Assembly (NCBI GenBank): GCA_021811615.1
Contig: JAJZNW010000042.1
Coordinates: 1-49,612 of the forward strand
DNA from: Bacteroidota bacterium
GTDB taxonomy: Bacteria; Bacteroidota; Ignavibacteria; Kryptoniales; JAKASW01
Length of the DNA: 49,612 nt
Reading direction: 5' to 3'
The notes beneath the pieces are model-generated. The model was not told where the DNA came from. It saw only the letters and a program-made list of their open reading frames with translations, and did no database searches. The position numbers and the translations under genes are program-made. Numbering within the stretch: the first letter of the stretch is position 1; each line of letters starts with the position of its first letter. Below are positions 17,582-24,787 of the stretch, piece after piece.

Positions 17582-17695
17582 AATGCCGGAACATGCGGGA
17601 GAGATGACTAAGCCCGACCCTGCCATCTGAAAGCCCGTGCGCAGCAATGCCGGGTTCACGAATTCCGGCGTAATGGTATGTCGTTCCGGCATATT
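17582..17695. promoter_or_regulatory. Cluster of inverted GCCGGAA/TTCCGGC sites (candidate enhancer)
   Basis: Four related sites: AATGCCGGAAC (17582-17592), AATGCCGGGTT (17646-17656, degenerate), AATTCCGGCGTAAT (17661-17674) and GTTCCGGCATATT (17683-17695). The first two point one way and the last two the other, and the outermost pair shares a 10-bp perfect inverted repeat (ATGCCGGAAC/GTTCCGGCAT). They lie roughly 90-200 bases before the predicted sigma-54 transcript start, the normal distance for upstream activator sites. The same repeats could fold as a branched RNA, but most of it would lie upstream of the predicted start. Confidence 0.55.
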
Positions 17696-17756
17696 GCCTG
17701 CAGAATCGGAATAACGTAGTGGGCCGTCGTTCGGTAACTTAGGATCGGCTCCCGCT

Positions 17757-17772
17757 TAGGCACGTCAGTTGA
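17757..17772 (+). promoter_or_regulatory. Predicted sigma-54 (-24/-12) promoter
   Basis: The sequence AGGCACGTCAGTTGAA matches the consensus TGGCACGNNNNTTGCW at GGCACG and TTG with exact spacing (GG at 17758-17759, then ten bases, then GA at 17770-17771). The one important mismatch is GA instead of GC at -12. The predicted transcript start is near 17783, 46 bases before the FN3 gene. Confidence 0.6.
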
Positions 17773-17828
17773 AATACCAGACTTGTCACTCGATGCAATT
17801 TTCTAAGAACAAAAAGAGGAGAAAGAAA

Positions 17829-18224
17829 ATGGAACGTCGAGCATTAAGAAAAACCATCCAGAGCGCATTCGTTCTGGTCTCAATGACATGTGCAGCCGCC
17901 ACGGCATTTGCGCAATCGGGTCCTCCTACCAACCTTCGTGCGAAGGTAACAGGTGGAGCGGTTGTCCTGTCCTGGAATGCGCCGCAGATCGGAACAGCGG
18001 CCAGGTACGTCGTCTACAGGGCGATGGCTCCGGCCATCAATACACCGACGCCGTCGTTGTCATTCATGAAGGTCGGTTCCACGAGAGGAACGAGCTTCAC
18101 GGATAAAACCGCTGCGAAGGGTTCGATATACGTTTACTATGTGGCGGCGATGGGAACCAACGGTCCGGCAGGCCCGCGCAGCAACACTTTAGCAGTGAAG
18201 GTACCCTTAGCTGGCGGCTCCTGA
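17829..18224 (+). CDS. Small secreted fibronectin type III protein
   Basis: A 131-residue protein. The ATG at 17829 is chosen because AGAGGAGAAAG precedes it; an in-frame ATG at 17769 would lie upstream of the predicted transcript start. Residues 1-28 form a signal peptide ending AFAQS. The remainder is one FN3 domain: PPTNLRAKVTGGAVVLSWNA at its start, ARYVVYRA in the middle, and YYVAAMGTNGPAGPRSN near its end. There is no membrane anchor, lipobox or sorting tail, so it is probably periplasmic or released. It lies just after a predicted sigma-54 promoter and is followed by a strong terminator. Function unknown; FN3 domains usually bind proteins or surfaces. Confidence 0.85.
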   Translation: MERRALRKTIQSAFVLVSMTCAAATAFAQSGPPTNLRAKVTGGAVVLSWNAPQIGTAARYVVYRAMAPAINTPTPSLSFMKVGSTRGTSFTDKTAAKGSIYVYYVAAMGTNGPAGPRSNTLAVKVPLAGGS

Positions 18225-18247
18225 CCGGAAAGTAAGTCCTGAGTATT

Positions 18248-19246
18248 GTGACGGATGTGCCACTACTCGGTGAAGAAAGACCCCCGTCCAGAGGAATTCA
18301 TGGACGGGGCTTTCTTTTTACTCGTCGTGATCCCCGAAGAAAAGGATACGGCACTCGCTTCGGTAAGAAGTGCCGCTTCCTCCCTGGAATATTTTTGTTA
18401 TCACTTTTTGTGGCCATCATTCCAACGCGGGCAAATGCCCGCCCCGCGACGGGAACTAAGCGGACAGATTCCACGAGCGCCGCAATGTGGCGGTACACAC
18501 TCGTCACAGGGGCGGACGTCGATCAGATTTCATTCAGTAACTGGGCTGCAGGGGGCGAAAGTGCAATAGCGGCATCCGTGATGCTCAATTCAACATTACG
18601 ATTCATCAGCCCAACCTGGGAGATGAGGCACAAACTCAGGATTGCTTACGGGCGTACGAAAGACGGGAGCCAACCGTCTGCCGTTACGCTGAACCAGTTC
18701 TTTTTCGAATCGGTATATACCCTGACGCTCGGTTGGGAGACAAATCCCTTTGTCAGTATGGATATATCTACTCAATTGGGCCCGGGATACGATTACTCTC
18801 AAAATCCACCCATCCAGATTTCCGACTTCCTGGATCCTTCGTACCTGACACAGTCCATGGGGTTAGCCTATGGTGTCAGTGGAGCGTTTAATACCAGGAT
18901 AGGCATCGGCGTAAATGAGGTCTATGCCAGGAGATTTCTGTCTTACGCGAACATGCCGGCTATCCGGGCTGCGAAAGCACTGACGATCCGGACCGGAATT
19001 GAATCCGTAAGTTCGATCCACGTCAAATGTGGGAACAACCTGGTTTTGAATTCTGATTTGCGACTCTTCAGTGCATTCGACAGACTGGCTGTCTGGGATG
19101 TAAGATTCGACAACACATTGACCGCTTCTGTCGACAAGTTTGTAAACGTGAATGTGAACCTTCTCGCCGTCTATCAAAAGGCGCTTTCCGCCAGGACGCA
19201 GATCAGGGAAGGATTTAATCTAGGAATCGTTTACAAGTTCTTCTGA
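18248..19246 (+). CDS. DUF3078 family outer-membrane protein (start uncertain)
   Basis: Up to 332 residues. The mature part, from about residue 78 (WRYTLVTGADVDQISFSNWA), is a clear DUF3078 domain: a beta-barrel-like protein of the Bacteroidota with a short Phe-ending C-terminus (GIVYKFF), as seen in outer-membrane proteins. It resembles the protein at 48417-49295 along its whole length. The start is a puzzle: the GTG at 18248 would place a strong terminator (18273-18319) inside the coding region, and after it the only usual in-frame start before the domain is a TTG at 18395 with a weak ribosome site. A signal-peptide-like stretch (FLPGIFLLSLFVAIIPTRANA) lies at residues 44-64 of the long form. 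Confidence 0.8.
   Translation: MTDVPLLGEERPPSRGIHGRGFLFTRRDPRRKGYGTRFGKKCRFLPGIFLLSLFVAIIPTRANARPATGTKRTDSTSAAMWRYTLVTGADVDQISFSNWAAGGESAIAASVMLNSTLRFISPTWEMRHKLRIAYGRTKDGSQPSAVTLNQFFFESVYTLTLGWETNPFVSMDISTQLGPGYDYSQNPPIQISDFLDPSYLTQSMGLAYGVSGAFNTRIGIGVNEVYARRFLSYANMPAIRAAKALTIRTGIESVSSIHVKCGNNLVLNSDLRLFSAFDRLAVWDVRFDNTLTASVDKFVNVNVNLLAVYQKALSARTQIREGFNLGIVYKFF
18273..18319 (+). terminator. Strong rho-independent terminator after the FN3 gene
   Basis: Stem CCCCGTCCA (18282-18290) with TGGACGGGG (18301-18309), extended across a two-base bulge by AGAAAG/CTTTCT, followed by a T-run (TTTTTA). It lies 49 bases after the FN3 stop and overlaps the annotated 5' end of the DUF3078 gene. Confidence 0.85.
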
Positions 19247-19281
19247 TCCTTCACGAGCGACGCGCACGACCCGGGACAGAA

Positions 19282-19310
19282 TTGATTTTTCATTCCACCT
19301 TGACTAAAAT
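19282..19310 (+). promoter_or_regulatory. Predicted sigma-70 promoter of kbl
   Basis: TTGATT (19282-19287), 17-base spacer, TAAAAT (19305-19310). It predicts a transcript start near 19317 and a leader of about 83 bases. Confidence 0.55.
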
Positions 19311-19399
19311 GTTCCAGGGTAAACCAGTATCCGATCATACGTTTACCGAAACGCGGCCTTACAAATGCCTCAGACAACTAAATTTACGGAGACTGCCAG

Positions 19400-20593
19400 A
19401 TGTACGGTAAATTCAAGGAACATCTTGCCAACGAACTGACATCAATCAGGAATGCAGGCCTTTACAAAAATGAGCGCATAATTGCTTCTCCTCAGGGCGC
19501 GACCGTAAGACTTCCCGGCGGGAAGGAGGTGCTGAACTTCTGCGCGAACAATTACCTCGGCCTATCGAGCCATCCTAAAGTCATCGAAGCCGCAAAACGC
19601 GGACTCGACGAGAGAGGATACGGGATGTCGTCGGTAAGATTCATATGCGGGACGCAGGACATTCATAAGGAGCTCGAGGGGAAGATCTCGAAATTCCTCC
19701 GGACCGAAGACACCATCCTGTACGTCGCCTGCTTCGACGCCAATGGCGGAATTTTCGAACCGCTTCTCACCGAGGAAGACGCTATAATCTCCGACGAGCT
19801 CAACCATGCGAGCATCATAGATGGGATTCGCGGATCCAAGGCGGCTAGGTTCAGATTTAAACACGCGGACATGTCCGACCTCGAGTCAAAACTGAAAGAG
19901 GCCTCGGCTTCAAGGTTCAAGTTGATTGCGACGGACGGCGTCTTCTCCATGGATGGGGATATTGCAAAACTCGATACGATATGCGACCTGGCCGAGAAGT
20001 ACGGGACACTGGTAATGGTCGACGATTCGCACGCGACGGGATTTGTCGGCAAGACCGGACGCGGGAGCATCGAACACAGGAATGTTATGGGACGCGTGGA
20101 TATTATCACGAGCACACTCGGGAAGGCCGCGGGCGGCGCTTCGGGCGGGTTCACGAGCGGAAGGAAAGATATTATCGAGTTCTTGAGGCAAAGATCGAGA
20201 CCGTACCTTTTTTCGAACACCCTTCCCCCGCCCATTGTCAGTGCAGCGATCGCGGTGTTCGATTTGCTCGAGTCAACCACCGAGCTTCGCGACAAGTTGG
20301 AATCAAACACCAAGTACTTCCGCACGGAGATGACGAAGCGCGGATTCCGGATTACCCCAGGGGAACATCCGATCGTCCCGATAATGCTTTACGAGGCCAA
20401 GCTTGCCACCGACTTCGCCGACGCATTGTTGGACGAGGGTATTTACGTAATAGGCTTCTCTTACCCTGTCGTGCCCAAAGGCCAGGCGCGGATAAGAGTC
20501 CAGCTGTCCGCAGCGCATTCGAAAGAGCATCTCGATAAAGCTATAAATGCCTTTGAAAAAACAGGCAGAAGGCTTGGCGTACTAAAGGCTTAA
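19400..20593 (+). CDS. kbl: Glycine C-acetyltransferase (2-amino-3-ketobutyrate CoA ligase)
   Basis: A 397-residue cytoplasmic, PLP-dependent enzyme of the alpha-oxoamine synthase family. It cleaves 2-amino-3-ketobutyrate with CoA to glycine and acetyl-CoA in threonine breakdown. Seen in sequence: [16 protein letters not shown] at the N-terminus, the [14 protein letters not shown] segment typical of Kbl rather than BioF, the DDSHATGF motif, and the PLP-lysine region [14 protein letters not shown]. Full length for the family (E. coli Kbl is 398). No threonine dehydrogenase gene (tdh) is adjacent, so the pathway partner must be elsewhere. It is monocistronic, with a promoter upstream and a hairpin at 20752-20777 downstream. 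Confidence 0.93.
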   Translation: MYGKFKEHLANELTSIRNAGLYKNERIIASPQGATVRLPGGKEVLNFCANNYLGLSSHPKVIEAAKRGLDERGYGMSSVRFICGTQDIHKELEGKISKFLRTEDTILYVACFDANGGIFEPLLTEEDAIISDELNHASIIDGIRGSKAARFRFKHADMSDLESKLKEASASRFKLIATDGVFSMDGDIAKLDTICDLAEKYGTLVMVDDSHATGFVGKTGRGSIEHRNVMGRVDIITSTLGKAAGGASGGFTSGRKDIIEFLRQRSRPYLFSNTLPPPIVSAAIAVFDLLESTTELRDKLESNTKYFRTEMTKRGFRITPGEHPIVPIMLYEAKLATDFADALLDEGIYVIGFSYPVVPKGQARIRVQLSAAHSKEHLDKAINAFEKTGRRLGVLKA

Positions 20594-20751
20594 GCTCGAA
20601 TACTGAGAGTGCGTTCTCTCTCTACGACCTCCATCCCGCGGGCGGCAGGCGTGGTTACTTCATGACTCCGCTTGCCCTTCCCTTCCAAGTTATCAGGAAA
20701 TTTTCACCGCGGTGGCAAATAGTGTCCTTTGGTGAGTAATAATAAGTGAAG

Positions 20752-20777
20752 GGGGTCCGGTGCCGGACTCCTTCTCT
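20752..20777 (+). terminator. Terminator-like hairpin downstream of kbl
   Basis: GGGGTCCGG (20752-20760) pairs with CCGGACTCC (20763-20771), followed by TTCTCTC. The loop would be very short, so the innermost pairs must open. It is 160 bases from the kbl stop. Confidence 0.45.
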
Positions 20778-20852
20778 CGTCGCATTGGCCTCGACCCGCT
20801 CCCGGCTCACTCTCGTCTCAGCCGGGGTGTAATTGGCCTTCAGCCTGGTCTC

Positions 20853-20887
20853 GGGGACGAGGGGACTGGGGGACTTGGGGAAAGGGG
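20853..20887 (+). other. Potential G-quadruplex
   Basis: Five runs of four or five G with loops ACGA, ACT, ACTT and AAA between 20853 and 20887, ending 39 bases before the ATG of the DUF6266-like gene. It meets the strict G4-N1-7 rule on the coding strand, so both DNA and mRNA could fold. Confidence 0.6.
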
Positions 20888-20926
20888 TAAAGTTGTGTCG
20901 TCCTGAATGAAAGAAAGGGAAAGAAG

Positions 20927-21580
20927 ATGGCTCTGTTTCTTGACAGCGTTTTCGGTGAAATAAGCGGTTCGGTGGGGTCTTTGACTTTCCGAAGGCTTCA
21001 CGGAAAGGTTTTTGTCTGTAAAAGGCCCGACAGTTTCATCCCGGGGCGCGATCCTGAATCCGTGGCCAGGAGAGGCCGGTTCGGGATTGCCGGAAAACTC
21101 GCCCGCGCAATTTATTCTGTGCGGGAACTGGCTGAAGTCTGGAGAAAGGCTGCACCAGAGGGGATGCAGGCGTACAATTACATTACAAAGATCATGTTTG
21201 GACTGGCCGATGCTGAGGGTGAGAATCTCGATACGATTCCTCTTCTCCCGGCGCGGCAAAGTGACGCGAATCTGCGGGCATCAGTCGTCGGATATGCGGT
21301 GGGAGAAAACGGAGTCATTGTCCGGGTAAAGGTATCGAACCTGGAAGGCCGCGTCGATCCTTTGAACCTTAGGCTGGCGTTCGTTTTGTGTGCCCCTTCC
21401 CTTTCAGCAGAGGGTGCGCACTCCTACACCTTCATCTCAGGATGTTGTTCGCCCTGCAACTCCTTCGGTGCAAACGGATTCGAGGTCGAGCTTCCCTGCA
21501 AATGCGGCGCAGTGCAGGAAGGAAGCGTCATGCTGATTACAGTGCTGTCGGTAAACGGGAACGGAGGTGTGGAGGAGTGA
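20927..21580 (+). CDS. Hypothetical protein, DUF6266-like N-terminus
   Basis: A 217-residue protein with no signal peptide or membrane helix. The start MALFLDSVFGEISGSVGSLT, followed by FRRLHGKVFVCKRP, resembles the N-terminus of DUF6266 proteins of the Bacteroidota, which have unknown function and a phage-structural flavour. The second half has six cysteines (FISGCCSPCNSFGAN, ELPCKCGAV) that could bind a metal or form disulfides. The ATG has an AGGGAAAG site. It is flanked by a G-quadruplex motif upstream and a 14-base tandem repeat that begins over its stop codon. Family assignment is tentative. Confidence 0.65.
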   Translation: MALFLDSVFGEISGSVGSLTFRRLHGKVFVCKRPDSFIPGRDPESVARRGRFGIAGKLARAIYSVRELAEVWRKAAPEGMQAYNYITKIMFGLADAEGENLDTIPLLPARQSDANLRASVVGYAVGENGVIVRVKVSNLEGRVDPLNLRLAFVLCAPSLSAEGAHSYTFISGCCSPCNSFGANGFEVELPCKCGAVQEGSVMLITVLSVNGNGGVEE

Positions 21581-21648
21581 TGCTGGATGGGATATGCTGG
21601 ATGCGGGATGCTGGATGGGATATGCTGGATGCGGGATGCTGGATGGGA
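21579..21648 (+). repeat. 14-base tandem repeat, five copies
   Basis: Five adjacent 14-base units alternate between GATGCTGGATGGGA and TATGCTGGATGCGG, giving a 28-base higher-order period. The array begins on the stop codon of the DUF6266-like gene and lies in its 3' untranslated part. Confidence 0.85.
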
Positions 21649-21679
21649 GGCGAGAGTTGGACCCGAACTCATCCCTTAA

Positions 21680-21704
21680 CCCCTTCTGTTAAAAAGAGAA
21701 GGGG
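21680..21704. terminator. Perfect hairpin between the DUF6266-like gene and nfo
   Basis: CCCCTTCT (21680-21687) pairs with AGAAGGGG (21697-21704), loop GTTAAAAAG. It sits between converging genes and could stop transcription from either side, though neither side has a long T-run. Confidence 0.4.
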
Positions 21705-21784
21705 AATCGACCTGGGACCAAGTCTCTCTCTTCTTAAGATGGACATCGGTTCAAAACCGACAAGAGCAAGAAACCCTTGCGGGG

Positions 21785-22666
21785 TCACGCCCGAACCAGC
21801 GACCTGAGCAGGTTGAGGTTCTCTACATCCATGCTAAAGCCGTCGTCGCCTTTCGGGGTCTCGATAATTTTAGGTACGTCGACGAGCCTGTCGTCGTTCA
21901 TGAAGAAACCAAAAGCTTGTGTTCCGATTTCTCCCCTCCCTATGTGCTCATGTCTGTCGACATGAGAGTTGAGAGGCTTCCTGGCATCGTTGAAGTGGAT
22001 GGCGTGCAGCATGCCGAAGCCGATCAGCTCCCCGAACTCCTTCATGGTCGCTGCGTAACCGGCCATTGTCCTTATGTCGTAGCCTGCCGCGAAAATATGG
22101 CAGGTGTCGATACAGACACCGACCCTTTTCATGTTCTTCACGCCGGAGATTATCTCAGCGACTTCCGCAAACGAACTTCCGACGTTCGTGCCCTGGCCCG
22201 CCGTTGTTTCGACGAGTGTCAGGACATCTGCTCCGGCCGTCGCGTCGTGTGCATAGTTAAGACTCTCCGAGACAAGTTTGAGAGCCGACTCCCGGTCCTG
22301 TGTAGTGTGGGCACCGGGATGAAAGATGACATAACGGATACCGAGCAGCCTGCACCTCTCGATCTCGTTAACGAATGCTTTCCTGGATCGCGAGAGGAGT
22401 TCCGGTGTGGCTCCGCAGAGGTTTATCAGGTACGAATCGTGGGACACCACTATCCTGACCTTTGATTTATTCGCGGCATCGCGGTATTTTGCGATATCTT
22501 CAGCGGTCAGCACAGGGTCGTTCCACTGATTGGAATTTTTCGTGAAGATCTGCAGCGCGGTACATCCGACGCGGTCGGCTCTTTCAAAGGCAGTGTAAAG
22601 TCCGCCGGCGACCGACATGTGTGCGCCGATCAGCAGGTCGTCCACATTCTTGTTTTTCTTCTTCAT
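21785..22666 (-). CDS. nfo: Deoxyribonuclease IV (endonuclease IV)
   Basis: A 293-residue AP endonuclease of base-excision repair that cuts 5' to abasic sites using three zinc ions. Visible motifs: IGAHMSVAGGLYTAFERA at the N-terminus; the zinc-ligand segments YVIFHPGAH, LVETTAGQG and VGVCIDTCHIFAAGYD; HAIHFNDARKPLNSHVDRHE; HIGRGEIG; and a C-terminal glutamate in PKIIETPKGDD. All belong to the Nfo/AP2 TIM-barrel family. Length is normal (about 280-300). It is divergent from anmK with only 29 bases between start codons, so the two promoters must overlap or lie in coding sequence. Confidence 0.95.
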   Translation of the reverse strand: MKKKNKNVDDLLIGAHMSVAGGLYTAFERADRVGCTALQIFTKNSNQWNDPVLTAEDIAKYRDAANKSKVRIVVSHDSYLINLCGATPELLSRSRKAFVNEIERCRLLGIRYVIFHPGAHTTQDRESALKLVSESLNYAHDATAGADVLTLVETTAGQGTNVGSSFAEVAEIISGVKNMKRVGVCIDTCHIFAAGYDIRTMAGYAATMKEFGELIGFGMLHAIHFNDARKPLNSHVDRHEHIGRGEIGTQAFGFFMNDDRLVDVPKIIETPKGDDGFSMDVENLNLLRSLVRA

Positions 22667-22695
22667 GAAAAAAGATAGCAGAAAACAGGACCAGA

Positions 22696-23877
22696 ATGAA
22701 ACAGCTTATCGATCTCATTGAAAAGAAGTCACGCATCGTTGTCGGATTAATGAGCGGGACAAGCGTGGACGGTATCGATGCCGCGATGGCGGAGATCCAG
22801 GGGAACGGGACCGGCGTGAGGATGAGACAAGTCGACTTCATTACCGTGCCGTTCCCTGAGGGCTTCAAGGAATTTGTCCTCAGGAATTCTCAAGCCGGAA
22901 CGAGCGGCGTCGCCGACATCGCACGTCTGAATTTCCTGATAGCGCAGCTCTATGCGGATGCGGTGCTTCAGTTATGCGGACACGCGGGCGTCAAGCCTCA
23001 GGATGTGGATCTCATCGGATCGCATGGACAGACGATTCATCATCTTCCCCGCGCCGAGCGTATGTTCGGAAAGGACGTAAGCGCGACTTTACAGGTCGGC
23101 GACCCGTCGGTCCTTGCCAAACTCACCGGGATTGTGACGGTAGGAGATTTCAGAGTGGGAGATATCGCTTTGGGTGGACAGGGCGCGCCTCTCGTACCTT
23201 ACTTCGATTATATCCTCTTCAGGTCGGACGAGAAGTCGAGGGCGCTTCTGAACATCGGCGGGATTTCGAACATAACATACCTTCCAAAGGGATGCGGGAC
23301 TCAGGACGTGCTTGCGTTCGACACCGGGCCGGGAAACATGCTTGTGGACCAGCTGATGAAGAAGATGTTCAATAGAGACTTCGATGAGGGCGGCTCGGTT
23401 GCAAAAGCTGGAACGATACAGGGAGACATGATCGACTGGCTGATGACGGACGAATTCGTCAGGATGTCACCTCCAAAATCGACGGGTCGTGAACATTACG
23501 GCGAACCTTTCGTAACCTCCCTTCTGGAAAAGTATCGGGGACGACTGGACGAAGACGTGATAGCAACCGTCTCGGAGTTTACGCCGGTTTCCGTGTATGC
23601 AAACTATCTCTTGTTCCTGAAAGCCAAAGGAGGAATAGACGAGCTCTTCGTAAGCGGCGGAGGCGCTCACAACGGATACATGCTCGATTCATTGAAGAAT
23701 CATTTCGGCGGTGTCAGGGTTGCTCCGGCCGAGGGAATCGGGATTTCGTCGGACGCCAAGGAGGCCCTTTGCTTTGCCGTTCTCGCTAACGAGCTTATAT
23801 CCGGAAACGCTGCGAATCTCCCTTCAGTAACGGGGGCATCGCGGGGAACCCTTCTCGGAAAGATTTGCCTGCCTTGA
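22696..23877 (+). CDS. anmK: Anhydro-N-acetylmuramic acid kinase
   Basis: A 393-residue cytoplasmic kinase that hydrolyses and phosphorylates 1,6-anhydro-MurNAc to MurNAc-6-phosphate during peptidoglycan recycling. The nucleotide-binding motif GLMSGTSVDGIDAA lies at residues 17-30. Further family marks are IGSHGQTIHHLP, LQVGDPSVLA, RVGD-type loop DFRVGDIALGGQGAPLVP, LNIGGISNITYLP, AFDTGPGNML and the C-terminal VSGGGAHNGYML. Length is normal. The stop lies in a small hairpin (CCTGCC 23868-23873 with GGCAGG 23879-23884), and the last 54 bases overlap the convergent pseudopilin gene. Confidence 0.95.
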   Translation: MKQLIDLIEKKSRIVVGLMSGTSVDGIDAAMAEIQGNGTGVRMRQVDFITVPFPEGFKEFVLRNSQAGTSGVADIARLNFLIAQLYADAVLQLCGHAGVKPQDVDLIGSHGQTIHHLPRAERMFGKDVSATLQVGDPSVLAKLTGIVTVGDFRVGDIALGGQGAPLVPYFDYILFRSDEKSRALLNIGGISNITYLPKGCGTQDVLAFDTGPGNMLVDQLMKKMFNRDFDEGGSVAKAGTIQGDMIDWLMTDEFVRMSPPKSTGREHYGEPFVTSLLEKYRGRLDEDVIATVSEFTPVSVYANYLLFLKAKGGIDELFVSGGGAHNGYMLDSLKNHFGGVRVAPAEGIGISSDAKEALCFAVLANELISGNAANLPSVTGASRGTLLGKICLP

Positions 23878-24285
23878 AGGCAGGTGAAGATGATTATGCT
23901 TTGTCTCCTCAATCCAACTGGAATCTTTTTTATTGAAATTGTAAAACACCCTCCGACTGCTCACTTCGATGATTTTAACCCCGTCAATCGTATCGCCCTT
24001 ATCCAAGAAATAAGTCTCTCCACTCCTGTCGGTGAGGACAGCGGTCCTCTTGCCTTCTCCAAGCATCACTCCTTCCGATGAAGTGTCGTATTCGTACTTG
24101 TAGCTCTTCTCCAGAGTGTAGACCTGCTTGAGCATCAGTTTGGCTTCAGTCTCCTTTGCTTTGTTCACGAGCGGTTCCAATCGCGGCAAAGTCAGCAAAA
24201 CAAGGATCCCGATGATGACGAGTACAACCATGAGCTCGACCATGGAAAAGCCGGAAACGTCATTGAAATGATATTTTGTTTTCAA
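23824..24285 (-). CDS. Prepilin-type (type II/IV) pseudopilin-like protein
   Basis: A 153-residue protein with a TTG start preceded by GAGGG. It has a short N-terminal leader and the class III signal GFSMVELMVVLVIIGILVLL: cleavage is expected between G and F, the E at mature position 5 is present, and a hydrophobic helix follows. This marks a substrate of prepilin peptidase in type IV pilus or type II secretion systems. The C-terminal part is small and polar; no cysteine pair or calcium loop is obvious. No pilus assembly genes are adjacent, so it is a solitary pilin. Its 3' end overlaps anmK by 54 bases, so the last 18 residues are antisense to that gene. Confidence 0.85.
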   Translation of the reverse strand: MKTKYHFNDVSGFSMVELMVVLVIIGILVLLTLPRLEPLVNKAKETEAKLMLKQVYTLEKSYKYEYDTSSEGVMLGEGKRTAVLTDRSGETYFLDKGDTIDGVKIIEVSSRRVFYNFNKKDSSWIEETKHNHLHLPSRQANLSEKGSPRCPRY

Positions 24286-24488
24286 GACAGACCCTCAAGT
24301 TTTAATTGTGGCAGTCTAATGGATGAGAATTATCGCTAAGTGCTCCGTGGGCTAGGCTTAATCCGCCTACGAATATTTGTCCAGCCCGAGAGCAAAAGGA
24401 GTCTGGTCCGGAATCAGGCGAATGAGAAGGAAGGGCTGAGCGAATGAATATTTTCCCAATCCTCGCATGCCTGATGTTTCAGACGATT

Positions 24489-24523
24489 GTTCACTTTCTT
24501 TTATCACGTAAAAGAAAGTGAAC
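24489..24523. repeat. Perfect 15-bp hairpin
   Basis: GTTCACTTTCTTTTA (24489-24503) pairs perfectly with TAAAAGAAAGTGAAC (24509-24523), loop TCACG. It lies in non-coding DNA next to a longer broken palindrome (24542-24694) and looks like one end of the same repeat element. Confidence 0.8.
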
Positions 24524-24541
24524 CGAAAGAAAACGTGCCCC

Positions 24542-24694
24542 GCGAAAATGGAAGTGGCTTCGGGATGTCCCGTCCCCTGATCAAGGGAGGCGAGTTCAAT
24601 ACACGGTGGTAAGTATAAGACAGAGGAGATGCAGAACTCGCCTCTTCAGGAGACTTGCAATCCCTGTGCAGGGGGACGGGACGCACATTTTCGC
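24542..24694. repeat. Long broken palindrome, REP/MITE-like element
   Basis: Three paired blocks nest around a centre near 24616: GCGAAAATG (24542-24550) with CATTTTCGC (24686-24694), GTCCCGTCCCC (24567-24577) with GGGGACGGGAC (24672-24682), and GAGGCGAGTTC (24587-24597) with GAACTCGCCTC (24634-24644). Unpaired insertions between blocks carry their own small hairpins. No open frame is present. It has the look of a non-autonomous repeat; no transposase gene is nearby and no target duplication was recognised. Confidence 0.65.
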
Positions 24695-24787
24695 AAGGGG
24701 TATGTCCAGATCAAATTTCATGACCGATATTTTCTCATTTGTGCGTTTCAGTGAAAACCATCGCCTCGATGCGTCACCAAGAATGAG

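Larger units (their letters stand above)
20594..20926. other. Intergenic region after kbl
   Basis: No gene is seen. It contains a terminator-like hairpin (20752-20777) and a run of five G-tracts (20853-20887) close to the next start codon. The rest shows no recognisable element. Confidence 0.5.

Noticed and set aside
17582..17695. Riboswitch (c-di-GMP or other) upstream of the FN3 gene
   Set aside because: The inverted repeats could form a branched RNA, but no known riboswitch core is present and the predicted transcript start lies downstream of them.
21579..21648. CRISPR array
   Set aside because: The repeat is a direct 14-base tandem with no unique spacers, and no cas gene is in the window.
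23868..23884. Terminator between anmK and the pseudopilin gene
   Set aside because: The 6-bp hairpin lies inside the overlap of both coding regions and has no T-run in either direction.
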